Shown here: positions 9,501 to 18,638 of the stretch, piece by piece | How the letters are laid out: each line of letters starts with the position of its first letter | How positions within the stretch are numbered: position 1 is the stretch's first letter | NCBI RefSeq assembly: GCF_001029445.1 | Contig: NZ_LDOT01000026.1 | Coordinates: forward strand, 28,155-92,154 | Length of the DNA: 64,000 nt | Reading direction: 5' to 3' | Source of the DNA: Photobacterium aquae | GTDB taxonomy: Bacteria > Pseudomonadota > Gammaproteobacteria > Enterobacterales > Vibrionaceae | The notes under the pieces: generated by a model | What the model was told of the DNA's origin: nothing | The model's database searches: none | What the model saw: only the letters and a program-made list of their open reading frames with translations | Position numbers and translations under genes: made by a program

Positions 9501-10706
9501 ATGAGCACCACATCCACAGCCAGACTCTGCCCGGGTTGTGATCTGCCAGTGTTGCCAAAGGTAGCCCAACACGGCCAGAGCGCATATTGCCCGCGTTGCA
9601 AAACTCGGTTGTACCGTGGTGGATCGCGGCTGTTCTCAGCAGAATTGGCCATTGCCCTTGCCTGCCTTATCCTGTTTATTCCGGCCCACATCTTCCCGAT
9701 GATCACTATCCGCCTGTTCGGCGTGATGATCCCCGCCACCATCGTATCGGGTACATTCACATTAGCGCCTGAATTCCCGCTGGTTGCAGGACTGATCCTA
9801 TTCTGTAGTTCCATCGCTCCCCTGCTGGTATGCCTGTCAGTACTCGGAGCCCAATATGGGTTACAGCGCCGACAGTTTAGGCTGTTCAAATCATCACTAT
9901 GGATCATTGAGCACTTCAAATACTGGGCAATGTTCGATGTATTTCTCGTCAGTCTTGCGATTTCCTGTTTCAAAGTTCAGGACTACGCCGATATATTCGT
10001 TGGTCCGGGGCTCTATTCGCTGGTAATCCTGCAAATTCTGCTCTCTTTGCTACTAACACGTATCAGTATCAATCACTATTGGGAAGCATGGCAGCCAGAA
10101 ACCGATCATAAGCGCGAAAGCATTACTCACCACTGCCATACTTGCCATATGTCTCAAAGCAAGCATGACCATTGCGTACGGTGCCATACTCCGCTGCACA
10201 AGCGTATGCCACATTCTATCCAGAAAACATGGGCGTACCTGATTGCCGCCAGTATCTTTATCTTTCCGGCCAACCTATATCCGATTTCAATCTTTCTCAA
10301 CAACGGCAAACGCGCAGAAGACACCATTTTTTCTGGGGTCGCCTCGCTTATCAAACAAGATATGCATGGCATCGCGATCATTATTTTCGTTGCCAGTATT
10401 GTTGTTCCGTTAGCCAAAATTCTTGGTTTGGCCTTAATCCTGCTAATGATTCAATTCAAGCGTAAGGTCAATCATTTATTACGAATGCGGGTATACCGCT
10501 TCATTCAATGGATCGGTAAATGGTCAATGATGGACTTGTTTGTTATCTCCATCATGGTTGCATTGATCGACCGCGAGCAATTACTGGATTTCACCCCCGG
10601 CCCAGGCGCCATCGCCTTTGGTGTTGTGGTGGTTCTCACCATGCTAGCTGCAGAGAGTCTAGATTCACGTCTGATATGGGACAACTATGAGCACAGGACA
10701 AAATAA
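9501..10706 (+). CDS. letA: LetA (YebS/PqiA family) inner-membrane lipid-transport subunit
   Basis: Integral membrane partner of the MCE protein LetB, moving lipids between inner and outer membrane. The 401-residue protein has two repeats, each starting with a zinc ribbon (CPGC...CPRC at about 12-34; CHTCHM...CVRC at about 213-231) followed by roughly four membrane helices, the PqiA architecture. AGGGG lies upstream of the ATG. It overlaps letB by 20 bases, so the two are translationally coupled. Same order letA-letB-rsmF as E. coli yebS-yebT-yebU. Confidence 0.92.
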   Translation: MSTTSTARLCPGCDLPVLPKVAQHGQSAYCPRCKTRLYRGGSRLFSAELAIALACLILFIPAHIFPMITIRLFGVMIPATIVSGTFTLAPEFPLVAGLILFCSSIAPLLVCLSVLGAQYGLQRRQFRLFKSSLWIIEHFKYWAMFDVFLVSLAISCFKVQDYADIFVGPGLYSLVILQILLSLLLTRISINHYWEAWQPETDHKRESITHHCHTCHMSQSKHDHCVRCHTPLHKRMPHSIQKTWAYLIAASIFIFPANLYPISIFLNNGKRAEDTIFSGVASLIKQDMHGIAIIIFVASIVVPLAKILGLALILLMIQFKRKVNHLLRMRVYRFIQWIGKWSMMDLFVISIMVALIDREQLLDFTPGPGAIAFGVVVVLTMLAAESLDSRLIWDNYEHRTK

Positions 10707-13317
10707 CCCACTGCCAGAATCGGTAGATATAAAGCGAGACCGTGGGCTTTCGCCATTATGGATACTGCCTTTACTTTCATTGATACTGGCCGGTTGGCTG
10801 GTATTCAATGCCGTAAACGAGGCCGGGGAACGGATTAAAATACACTTCAATGATGCAGCTGGCTTAGTGGCCGGGCGTACGACTATCCGCTATCAAGGGC
10901 TTGAAGTGGGCATCGTTCGTGACGTTAACCTGTCCACCGATCTCAAAAGTATCTATGTCACCGCCGATATCTACCCTGAAGCGGTGAAAACCCTGCGTGA
11001 AGATACCCGCTTCTGGCTGGTAAAACCCAAAGCATCAATCACCGGCATTTCTGGTCTAGATGCTTTGGTGTCAGGCAACTATATCGCCTTGCAACCGGGC
11101 ACCGGCGCAGCCGCCAAAGAATTCACCGCCCTAGATAGCCAGCCAGCTGATACCCCGGTAGGTGATGGTTTGAAGATTCAACTTCAAGCCCCTAACCTAG
11201 GCTCGATCAATATCGGCTCTCAGGTGCTGTACAAGAAGATCCCCGTTGGCGAGGTATTCAACTATACCCTGAGCCATAGCAAACGCAGGGTTCTGATCGA
11301 CGTACTGATCAAACCGCAGTATGCGAATCTTGTTACCAATAAAAGCCGCTTCTGGAATGTCAGTGGCATGAGTGCCAATATCGGCTTCAACGGTGTCGAT
11401 GTACAATTCGAAAGCCTGTCAGCGATGATTAGCGGAGCCATCGCCTTTGATTCTCCAGACGAAGGCCGCCCGCTGACCGAGCCAAGCCATCTTTTCCGCC
11501 TGTACCCTGATCTCAATACCGCTGGCCGTGGTATAGCCATTACCATCGAGCTGCCTGAAGGCAACAATGTCAACGCAAGCGGAGCTCCCATCGTCTACCG
11601 TGGATTGCCAATTGGTCAAATCACCGATTTGAAACTCAGCGATGACCGCCAGAAGATCATTGCCCATGCAGCCATCGAACCAAGCATGAGTGACTTGCTG
11701 ACCACTGGTTCAAAAATGCTGCTCGAAGAAGCCGAGCTATCGCTCAACGGCGTTAAAAATATCGGCAACCTGATTCGCGGTAATTTTCTAACCGTTGTGC
11801 CAGGACCCGGCGAGTCGACCCGTACTTTTGTTGCTATCGACCAAGACCAGCTCCAAGAGCAACAACACGGCATTGCAACCTTCGACCTTTATGCCAATGA
11901 AAGTTATGGCATCAAGCGCGGCACCAAAATCAAGCATCGCGGCATTGTGGTTGGCCGAGTCACCCACGTTAAGCTTGAAAACAGTAAAGTGCATTTCAAG
12001 GTATTTATCTTACCGGAATACACCCAGTTGGTTCGCTCTGCCAGCCGCTTCTATATTGATGGGGGTATTCAGGCCAATGTCAGCAGCCAAGGACTGGATG
12101 TTACGATCCCCCCTGCCGAGCAGCTCATTAGCCAAAGCATCAGCTTTACCAGTAACGGCAGCAAGCAAGTTATGAAGCAGTACCCGCTCTATAAGAGCCG
12201 TCAGCTTGCAACACTCGCCGAAGAAAAAGCCCACGGTTATACCACCTTGACCCTATTTGCCGACGAACTGCCGCCGGTATCGGAAGGTAGCCCGCTGCTT
12301 TATCGCAATATGCCCGTTGGTGAAGTCCGCAGTTACGCACTAACAAGTGACGGCGTCACAATTAAATTACAAATTGAGAACCAGTACCGTCATCTGCTAA
12401 CGCCAAACTCCGTCTTCTGGAACCGTTCAGGGGTTGAAGTTGAAGCCGGCTTATCGGGCGTCAAGGTGAAAGCGGCCCCTGTCGCGACCCTGCTCAAGGG
12501 AGGCATTGCCTTTGACGATATCGAAGGCGTCACCAACCGAGTCGGTAAACAATATAAGCTCTATTCAGATCTGCAAGAAGCGAAGAACTTCGGTACACTG
12601 GTTACCTTCACTGCCGCAGACGCCAAAGGGCTAAGCATTAATACGGACATTCGCTATCAAGGCGTCAATGTAGGTAAAGTCGTTGATATATCGCCAGATT
12701 TCCAGCACAACAGCGTACTGATCCAAGCTCGCCTGTTCCCTAAATATGCTAAAACCCTAGCTAAAGCCGAGAGCTATTTCTGGGTGGTAACACCGCAGAT
12801 AAGCCTCACCGGAGCCAAGGATCTTGATACCCTGCTCGGGAGCTATATTGCCGTCGAGCCGGGTGAAGGCCACTACAACCAGACATTCAAACTTGGTACC
12901 AGCGAACTCTTCAGCAAAGGGCTGACAATTATCCTCGAGAGTGAAAATCGCCAATCGATCTCTCAAGGCACCCCTCTACTGTACCGTGATATTCAGGTCG
13001 GCCAAGTCGTCGACGTCAGCTTGGGCGAGTTGGCCGACAGGGTTATCATCAAAGCGCAGGTAGAACAAGAATACAGCCACCTTGTTCGCAAGAACACGGT
13101 GTTCTGGAACGTATCTGGCATTGATGTCACGATTGGCCTTACTGGCGCCTCGCTGCAAAGCGGCACGGTAGACAGCCTTATCCGCGGGGGAATTGCCTTT
13201 GCAACGCCTGAAACCCAGCCACTGCAAATAAAGGCCAAACCAGAAGCCCACTATTTGCTTCATCAAGCCCCGGAGCCTGATTGGAAACAATGGCGTACGG
13301 CTATTCCAACCCACTAG
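10687..13317 (+). CDS. letB: LetB (YebT), seven-MCE-domain periplasmic lipid tunnel
   Basis: Forms a hexameric tube across the periplasm for lipid transport. The protein is 876 residues, practically the E. coli length of 877. One N-terminal membrane anchor (LWILPLLSLILAGWLVFNAV) is followed by seven MCE domains; each shows the YxGxxVG-type signature: IRYQGLEVG, LYKKIPVG, VYRGLPIG, KHRGIVVG, LYRNMPVG, IRYQGVNVG and LYRDIQVG. The ATG lies inside the end of letA. No fusion or missing domain. A terminator follows before rsmF. Confidence 0.95.
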   Translation: MSTGQNNPLPESVDIKRDRGLSPLWILPLLSLILAGWLVFNAVNEAGERIKIHFNDAAGLVAGRTTIRYQGLEVGIVRDVNLSTDLKSIYVTADIYPEAVKTLREDTRFWLVKPKASITGISGLDALVSGNYIALQPGTGAAAKEFTALDSQPADTPVGDGLKIQLQAPNLGSINIGSQVLYKKIPVGEVFNYTLSHSKRRVLIDVLIKPQYANLVTNKSRFWNVSGMSANIGFNGVDVQFESLSAMISGAIAFDSPDEGRPLTEPSHLFRLYPDLNTAGRGIAITIELPEGNNVNASGAPIVYRGLPIGQITDLKLSDDRQKIIAHAAIEPSMSDLLTTGSKMLLEEAELSLNGVKNIGNLIRGNFLTVVPGPGESTRTFVAIDQDQLQEQQHGIATFDLYANESYGIKRGTKIKHRGIVVGRVTHVKLENSKVHFKVFILPEYTQLVRSASRFYIDGGIQANVSSQGLDVTIPPAEQLISQSISFTSNGSKQVMKQYPLYKSRQLATLAEEKAHGYTTLTLFADELPPVSEGSPLLYRNMPVGEVRSYALTSDGVTIKLQIENQYRHLLTPNSVFWNRSGVEVEAGLSGVKVKAAPVATLLKGGIAFDDIEGVTNRVGKQYKLYSDLQEAKNFGTLVTFTAADAKGLSINTDIRYQGVNVGKVVDISPDFQHNSVLIQARLFPKYAKTLAKAESYFWVVTPQISLTGAKDLDTLLGSYIAVEPGEGHYNQTFKLGTSELFSKGLTIILESENRQSISQGTPLLYRDIQVGQVVDVSLGELADRVIIKAQVEQEYSHLVRKNTVFWNVSGIDVTIGLTGASLQSGTVDSLIRGGIAFATPETQPLQIKAKPEAHYLLHQAPEPDWKQWRTAIPTH

Positions 13318-13388
13318 GTGCACTGTATGCCACGATTCGCCTCTAATCATCGACGAATCAACGGCATCCAGATGACGATAAGTTAGAC

Positions 13389-13418
13389 AAAGGAGTGCCT
13401 TGCACTCCTTTCTTTTTT
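13389..13418 (+). terminator. Terminator after letAB
   Basis: Stem AAAGGAGTGC / GCACTCCTTT with a three-base loop, followed by CTTTTTT. Separates letAB from rsmF. Confidence 0.85.
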
Positions 13419-13488
13419 CTGCTTGCTTTTTCCGAGCCGTGACAGGTGGTAAACTTCCGCCCTACAGCTTGAGTAACGAGACATTCCC

Positions 13489-14919
13489 TTGCATCCAAAC
13501 ATCCATATCCCTGACGCTTTTATCGAGCAGATCCGCCAAATCATTCCCGCTCATCTTGATCTTGATGAATTTGTTGCGATCTGCAAAACCCCTCTTCGCC
13601 GCAGCATTCGCGTGAACACCCTGAAAATCAGTGTTGACGATTTTCTTGACCGCGTTGCCGACAAAGGCTGGACCCTGACACCTGTACCATGGTGTGAAAC
13701 CGGCTTTTGGATCGAGCGTGAAGATGAAGAAAGTGTCTCGCTAGGGAATACTGCCGAGCATATGGCTGGCCTTTTCTACATTCAAGAAGCCAGCTCGATG
13801 ATGCCCGTCACGGCACTTCTTAATGACAATGACCGCCTCGACTGCGTATTGGACATGGCCTCAGCTCCGGGATCGAAAACAACCCAGATTGCGGCCGCAA
13901 TGCAGAACAAAGGCGCACTGGTTGCCAATGAACTCGCGGCAAGCCGAATTAAGGTTCTCCACTCCAACCTTCAGCGTTGTGGTGTCTACAATGCCGCCCT
14001 AACCCATTTCGATGGTTGTGTCTTCGGCGGTTGGGCACCGGAATCGTTTGACTCCATCCTGCTCGACGCTCCTTGTTCTGGCGAGGGTGCTATCCGTAAG
14101 GATGAAGATGCGATGGCAAACTGGAGCCTTGCCTCGGTTGAAGATATTGCAGCCGTCCAACGCGATCTGATCATCAGTGGTTTCCAAGCACTCAAGCCTG
14201 GTGGGGTCATGGTCTATTCAACCTGCACCCTTAACCTGAGCGAAAACCAGCAGGTTTGTCATTACCTGAAAGAGACATTCGGCGACGCCGTGGAATTCGA
14301 ACCTCTTGGTGATTTGTTCGACGGTGCTGAAAAAGCCCTGACCGAAGAAGGCTTCCTTCACGTTTACCCGCAAATTTACGACAGCGAAGGCTTCTTTGTG
14401 GCCCGTATTCGTAAACTGGCTTCCGTAGAATCACCAGCTGTGAAAAAGCGCAAAGGCAAATTCCCATTCACTCAGGCAAGTGCGAAAGAACAACAGGATA
14501 TTGCACAAAGCTTCAATAAAGATCTTGGGCTATCCATTCCTGCTGGTGGTGATATTTGGCTCCGCGACAAAGAAGTTTGGCTATTCCCAAGCCAACTCCG
14601 TAGCCTTATCGACGAGATCCGCTTCCAGCGCATCGGTATTAAATTGGCAGAGCAACATAAGAAAGGTTACCGCTGGCAGCATGAAGCCGTAATGACATTG
14701 GCAACGGGCAAAGAAAGTACCGCTATTGATCTTGGCTCGGCGGATGCAAAAGAATGGTTTATGGGACGAGATATTCGTCCTGAAGGTCTTACCGGTCAAG
14801 GCGAAGTCATCGTCACTTACCGAGATTACCCGATCGGAATTGGTAAGTGGGTCGGAAACCGCATCAAGAACGGGCTGCCTCGTGAATTAGTTCGCGATAC
14901 CAACCTTTTTGATATCTAG
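13489..14919 (+). CDS. rsmF: 16S rRNA m5C1407 methyltransferase RsmF
   Basis: SAM-dependent enzyme that methylates C1407 of 16S rRNA in the 30S subunit. The 476-residue product follows E. coli RsmF (YebU) throughout: PLRRSIRVNTLKISV, WCETGFWIER, the SAM motif DMASAPGSKTTQIAA, and the two catalytic cysteines in LDAPCSGEG and VYSTCTLN; the C-terminal region with GIKLAEQHKKGYRWQHEA corresponds to the PUA-like part. The start appears to be TTG at 13489 (MHPNIHIPDAF matches the family N-terminus MAQHTVYFPDAF); no ATG fits, and the ribosome binding site is weak. Confidence 0.95.
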   Translation: MHPNIHIPDAFIEQIRQIIPAHLDLDEFVAICKTPLRRSIRVNTLKISVDDFLDRVADKGWTLTPVPWCETGFWIEREDEESVSLGNTAEHMAGLFYIQEASSMMPVTALLNDNDRLDCVLDMASAPGSKTTQIAAAMQNKGALVANELAASRIKVLHSNLQRCGVYNAALTHFDGCVFGGWAPESFDSILLDAPCSGEGAIRKDEDAMANWSLASVEDIAAVQRDLIISGFQALKPGGVMVYSTCTLNLSENQQVCHYLKETFGDAVEFEPLGDLFDGAEKALTEEGFLHVYPQIYDSEGFFVARIRKLASVESPAVKKRKGKFPFTQASAKEQQDIAQSFNKDLGLSIPAGGDIWLRDKEVWLFPSQLRSLIDEIRFQRIGIKLAEQHKKGYRWQHEAVMTLATGKESTAIDLGSADAKEWFMGRDIRPEGLTGQGEVIVTYRDYPIGIGKWVGNRIKNGLPRELVRDTNLFDI

Positions 14920-15091
14920 CAACAAGGTCATGAGCCTTGCGAAAAGTGGGACAAGATACATCACGGTGATAAGCGGTATTTGCCTGTACAAATTCCTACA
15001 ACAGCTTTAACCACAATACAGGATATTTTTGTTAAGTGTCAGAGTTGAAAGATAATCTCGACGCCAATACTGGCAAAATGTTCTGCGTGAA

Positions 15092-15098
15092 CTAACAT
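15092..15098 (+). promoter_or_regulatory. Candidate sigma-S type -10 box of the sdsR homologue
   Basis: CTAACAT resembles the sigma-S -10 (CTATACT) and sits at the right distance for an RNA starting near 15105. E. coli sdsR is strictly sigma-S dependent; here this is inferred. Confidence 0.45.
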
Positions 15099-15104
15099 TG
15101 ATAG

Positions 15105-15197
15105 TGTAATTGATCTCCATTTACTAACCAGTTAGCGCAAGGCTCTCACGAGCCATTCCCCTAAGCCCGAAACAGGAGTCGTCTCGGGCTATTTTTT
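15105..15197 (+). ncRNA. sdsR: SdsR (RyeB) family small regulatory RNA
   Basis: The 3' two-thirds align closely with E. coli SdsR. TTAGCGCAAGGCTCTC (from 15132) corresponds to UUAGCGCACGGCUCUC; the first hairpin GGCTC-TCAC-GAGCC corresponds to the E. coli GGCUC...GAGCC stem; ATTCCCCT matches AUUUCCCU; and the terminator AGCCCGA-AACAGGAGTCGTC-TCGGGCT followed by A and seven Ts keeps the ACAGGA-TCG loop motif. SdsR is an Hfq-binding, stationary-phase RNA that base-pairs with mRNAs. Location also fits: in E. coli sdsR lies just beyond yebU (rsmF). The 5' end is estimated from the -10 box; the first 27 bases are not conserved. Confidence 0.85.
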
Positions 15198-15363
15198 TGC
15201 CTTTAACCACACAACTACTCCCCCAACTCGACGCTGAACGTTAACCAACACAGCCACATAAACATATTCAACAAAACAATCACCATTTAACCATAACGCC
15301 TTCACCAGAAAACCACGCCAATATAAATTAACCTATAAAAACAAAAGTTTAAATCAAAACCAA

Positions 15364-15388
15364 TCTCGTTCGAATTTTTTGAACAAGA
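15364..15388. promoter_or_regulatory. Inverted repeat upstream of azoR
   Basis: TCTCGTTC and GAACAAGA, 9 bases apart, form an imperfect dyad about 90 bases before azoR. It looks like the operator of a dimeric repressor or LysR-type regulator; no regulator gene is adjacent. Confidence 0.4.
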
Positions 15389-15477
15389 TACTCAGGTTTT
15401 CCCGCTTTTATTAAACCGACTCGATGAGTATATTTCTGTTCAAGCCTTAGCGCATACTCATCATTTAGGAGCTTACT

Positions 15478-16065
15478 ATGACAAACGTACTGGTTTTAAA
15501 ATCAAGCATTCTTGGCAACTACTCTCAATCCAATGGCCTTATTGATCATCTTGTCGGTGCTCTGGCTGACAATGCGATTGTAGAGCGAAATCTTGCTGAC
15601 AATCCATTACCGGTACTTGATGGCGAAATCGCGATGGGTTTGCGTGGTGGTGACAACCTTAGCGAAAAACAGCAAAGCGCACTGGAACTGTCAAATACCC
15701 TTATTGAAGAGGTAAAAAACAGCGACACCATCGTAATTGGTGCACCTATGTATAACTTTGCTATTCCTACCCAGCTAAAGAACTGGTTTGATCTTATTGC
15801 CCGTGCTGGCGTGACATTCTCTTACACCGAGAACGGCCCAGTTGGACTGCTCACCGGCAAAAAGGTCATTATCGTCACGACTCGTGGCGGTATGCACAAA
15901 GACAGCGCAACCGATACCATGATCCCTTATCTGAAAACGGTTCTGGGATTTGTCGGCCTTACAGACGTCAACGTTGTTTACAGCGAAGCACTGAACATGG
16001 GTGACGATATGGCAACCAAGGGAATTGAAACGGCCAAAGCAGATATTGCTCAACTTACGGCCTAA
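15478..16065 (+). CDS. azoR: FMN-dependent NADH-azoreductase
   Basis: Homodimeric flavodoxin-fold reductase of quinones and azo compounds in the cytoplasm, thought to protect against thiol/quinone stress. The 195-residue length is typical. SSILGNYSQSN near the N-terminus binds FMN phosphate; PMYNFAIPTQLKNWFDLIARAGVTF and TTRGG are the hallmark FMN and dimer blocks. AGGAG precedes the ATG with good spacing. It is monocistronic, converges on the outer-membrane protein gene and has a dyad in its promoter region. Confidence 0.95.
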   Translation: MTNVLVLKSSILGNYSQSNGLIDHLVGALADNAIVERNLADNPLPVLDGEIAMGLRGGDNLSEKQQSALELSNTLIEEVKNSDTIVIGAPMYNFAIPTQLKNWFDLIARAGVTFSYTENGPVGLLTGKKVIIVTTRGGMHKDSATDTMIPYLKTVLGFVGLTDVNVVYSEALNMGDDMATKGIETAKADIAQLTA

Positions 16066-16094
16066 CTCTTCTTATTTGAGAGCAAATAAACTCC

Positions 16095-16131
16095 GTGCTA
16101 CCATGCCATGCCAACTATGATTTGGTAGCAC
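16095..16131. terminator. Long hairpin between convergent azoR and the OmpV-like gene
   Basis: GTGCTACCA and TGGTAGCAC are perfect complements 19 bases apart, about 30 bases past azoR. There is no T-run, so it may be a weak bidirectional terminator or an mRNA-stabilising hairpin. Confidence 0.4.
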
Positions 16132-16155
16132 TAAGCCTCTCGGCGAGATCTAAAA

Positions 16156-17544
16156 CTAGAGATCAAACTGTATGTACACCGTATTATAATTGCTTCCGCC
16201 CTTGATCCGGCCAAATTGAGAAGCACTTTCAAAGATCGCCGAACGATGGTGCAAACTGTAGCCAGCCCATACCCCATCGAGCTTACGGTTGTTGAACATA
16301 TATCCCAGATTTACATCAAATGAAAAATCGAGATAATTGAGCAACTTGCTTGGCTCGTAACCTTTGCGGTCCATTTCACTCTGTTCGATATAGGTAATAC
16401 GGTTTGCATACGAAAGCCCTTCAGCCAAGCCAAAACGCCATTTGACTGGCCAGTCAAACGTATAGTATGCCTTAATCGCCATCAGGTACTCTTGGCTACT
16501 CGGCTGAACATCCGAGCTCCAATGCCAAACAACTCCCGGGGTAAGAAAGATATCCAAAGGCAAGCCAAAGAGCTCGTCCGTCAACGGATACCCATAAAAT
16601 ACGGAACTTAACTGGTTATTGAACGGATCTTTTTCTCGGTTGAAAGCAAAAATATCGCCAATGTTGGAAGGCGTTGCCCAACCGTGGGCAATACGCAGAT
16701 ACGGCTGATTCCCGATCTCTTTTTTCCTTGGCTGAGACTGGTCATTAAAGAAACCAAAGCCAAGGTAAAATTCACCCTGCCAGTCATCTTCAACCACATC
16801 AGATGCCCGGACTTGGCTATCAAAATAACGGGCATGCGCCCCTGCAAACAGGTATAAGTTAGAAGTGACATGGTACGCCGCACTGCCACCAGCTTTAACA
16901 TCCACCCCCGCACCGATCTCTTCTTGTTGAAGCCCGTAATAATAGCTGTTGTAATCACGATCTTTCCAGATAGCGCTCAGTTCAGGCTTCAGGCGCCAAT
17001 CCCCTAAAAGGTAATCCCCCTGAAACACCGCCTGCGTACTCATTCTACCGCTAGGATCAGAAAGCAATTCCAGTTCGGCACTGTAGGTTTCACCCCAAAG
17101 ATACCGGTACTGTAACCCGTAATCCGCAGTATCACCGCCAATCTGATTTTGAAACGACGAGGGGATATCAATAAAATGCATCCGCAACAGCGCATTCAGC
17201 TCCCAACTGTCCTGTCGATACAGATTAAGGCCACCTTCCATACCACGCAAAAACACACGATCGCCCTCGTAGAACATCAATGGAAGAAAAGAACTCACAC
17301 TGGTATCTTCAACGACATCTTTAGTGGCATAGGGAATACTGGCTGTCCTGATGGTTGCGGCAATTCCCCATTGCTGCTCCCCATCACGTCGTGCTCTCAG
17401 ATCATGCACCGATATCATGCCTTGAGGCTTGCTCTGAAGATGAAGAGCCTCCTCTGATTCGGCCAAGGCCATTAACGGAAACAGACCTATCGCCCCACCA
17501 ACCCATCTAATGGTATTTCTCCATCCATGAAATAACGTCTGCAA
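16156..17544 (-). CDS. MipA/OmpV-type outer-membrane beta-barrel protein, long form
   Basis: 462 residues with a signal peptide (WVGGAIGLFPLMALA), then alternating hydrophobic/aromatic strands and a C-terminal aromatic-aliphatic strand (YNTVYIQFDL) typical of outer-membrane barrels. The N-terminal half (SFLPLMFYEGDRVFLRG, DYNSYYYGL, GGSAAYHVTSNLYLFAGA) resembles the MipA/OmpV family, usually about 250 residues. The extra C-terminal half (HGWATPSNIGDIF, WSSDVQPSSQEY, GLAEGLSYANRITYIEQ) resembles a second, PagL-like barrel segment. The likely start is TTG at 17544 with GGGGAG just upstream; no in-frame ATG precedes the signal peptide. Exact role unknown. Confidence 0.7.
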   Translation of the reverse strand: MQTLFHGWRNTIRWVGGAIGLFPLMALAESEEALHLQSKPQGMISVHDLRARRDGEQQWGIAATIRTASIPYATKDVVEDTSVSSFLPLMFYEGDRVFLRGMEGGLNLYRQDSWELNALLRMHFIDIPSSFQNQIGGDTADYGLQYRYLWGETYSAELELLSDPSGRMSTQAVFQGDYLLGDWRLKPELSAIWKDRDYNSYYYGLQQEEIGAGVDVKAGGSAAYHVTSNLYLFAGAHARYFDSQVRASDVVEDDWQGEFYLGFGFFNDQSQPRKKEIGNQPYLRIAHGWATPSNIGDIFAFNREKDPFNNQLSSVFYGYPLTDELFGLPLDIFLTPGVVWHWSSDVQPSSQEYLMAIKAYYTFDWPVKWRFGLAEGLSYANRITYIEQSEMDRKGYEPSKLLNYLDFSFDVNLGYMFNNRKLDGVWAGYSLHHRSAIFESASQFGRIKGGSNYNTVYIQFDL

Positions 17545-17600
17545 AACGCTCCCCTTGCCGCTTATTTTTTTCCTGAATTGATTTTAGAAAAATAAACATA

Positions 17601-17630
17601 AAAAAACCCGGCACAAGGCCGGGTTTGATA
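17601..17630 (-). terminator. Terminator of tmaR
   Basis: On the minus strand: ACCCGGC-CTTGT-GCCGGGT followed by TTTTTT. Confidence 0.85.
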
Positions 17631-17643
17631 ATTCTTTTCGCAC

Positions 17644-17952
17644 TTAGTGATGCGCAGCAATTTCAGCTTTTTTCAGGTCTTTCATGCTCTTGCTGACTTC
17701 ACGACGCTCTTTTGATAGTTCAGCACTGATGATGATGTGATCATCAACGCGATCTTCGTAATCGCCTTTCATGTTCTCAACGATTTCAACAATCTGATCG
17801 TGGGTCATGTCTGCTTTGATGTAATCCAGTAGGTTTTCCAGCAGCTCTACACGCTTACGGTTGTCGCGAATCTTACGATCGTTATCTAGAATTTCGCGTT
17901 TTAGCTTGTTCTTACGGCGAGTTTGACGAACTAGCTCTAGGATAGTGTTCAT
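17644..17952 (-). CDS. tmaR: TmaR (YeeX, DUF496), pole-localiser of PTS enzyme I
   Basis: 102-residue, all-alpha, highly charged coiled-coil protein. It aligns with E. coli YeeX across the length: FRRKNKLQREI appears here as TRRKNKLKREI, then KIRDNRKRVELLENLLDYI and MKGDYEDRVDDHIIISAELSKERR. In E. coli TmaR forms polar clusters that sequester phosphotransferase enzyme I and so control sugar uptake; that role is transferred by homology. AAGGA lies before the ATG and a strong terminator follows. Confidence 0.92.
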   Translation of the reverse strand: MNTILELVRQTRRKNKLKREILDNDRKIRDNRKRVELLENLLDYIKADMTHDQIVEIVENMKGDYEDRVDDHIIISAELSKERREVSKSMKDLKKAEIAAHH

Positions 17953-18389
17953 AGTATGTCCTTACATGAATCTAAAAAACCTAACTGCTGACCGTTATAG
18001 CAGAAACACCGGATGCTACACAAGTCACATTTTAACCGATCGAACACCAATAACGAATACTTTGATTCAAGGCACGAAATATATCTGCCACAGATTACCA
18101 CTTTTAAGAAACCTTAAACTTAACATTTTGATGAGCTTCATGTTTTCAAGGTAGTAAACTCCGACCGCTGTGAATGGCAACACAGTTTTCTGATAATTAT
18201 ATTTGCAAATGGTATTAGCCTGCCTACTCTTAACTGAGACCAGTAGTGTTTGGCAATGTTTCAACAATATTTACGAATCGCTTCATCTAGCAAGACTTTC
18301 TCAAGTGAAACTGGAGCAAAGGGATTCAATTGTTACCAGTGTTGAATAGTATTGGTACTTGTAAGGATGTAAGCAATTCAGGAGACACC
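17953..18389. other. Promoter region between tmaR and the first csp gene
   Basis: Holds the divergent promoters of tmaR and the first csp gene. The csp side probably includes a long 5' leader, as in cspA-type genes, but no match to the E. coli cold box was found and no promoter stands out. Confidence 0.4.
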
Positions 18390-18599
18390 ATGTCAAAAGC
18401 AACAGGTACCGTTAAGTGGTTTAACGAAGAAAAAGGTTTCGGCTTTATCACTCAGGACAACGGCGGTGCCGATGTGTTCGTTCATTTCCGCTCTATCACC
18501 GGAGACGGCTTCAAAACTCTATCCGAAGGGCAAAAAGTGAATTTTGAGATTGAGCAAGGTCCAAAAGGCCTGCAAGCTGCCAATGTCGAAAGAATCTAA
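18390..18599 (+). CDS. CspA-family cold-shock protein
   Basis: 69-residue single cold-shock domain, an RNA chaperone binding single-stranded nucleic acids. The RNP1 motif (KGFGFIT) and RNP2 motif (VFVHF) are intact. GGAG six bases ahead fixes the ATG at 18390; an upstream in-frame start at 18330 is not supported. A second, very similar gene begins about 540 bases downstream, each with its own terminator. Confidence 0.93.
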   Translation: MSKATGTVKWFNEEKGFGFITQDNGGADVFVHFRSITGDGFKTLSEGQKVNFEIEQGPKGLQAANVERI

Positions 18600-18619
18600 T
18601 CACTCGCTATCTAAATAAA

Positions 18620-18638
18620 GGGCGGCAACGCCCTTTTT
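18620..18638 (+). terminator. Terminator of the first csp gene
   Basis: GGGCG-GCAA-CGCCC followed by TTTTT. Confidence 0.85.

Noticed and set aside
9485..9973. 162-codon antisense ORF inside letA
   Set aside because: Opposite-strand shadow of a well-identified gene.
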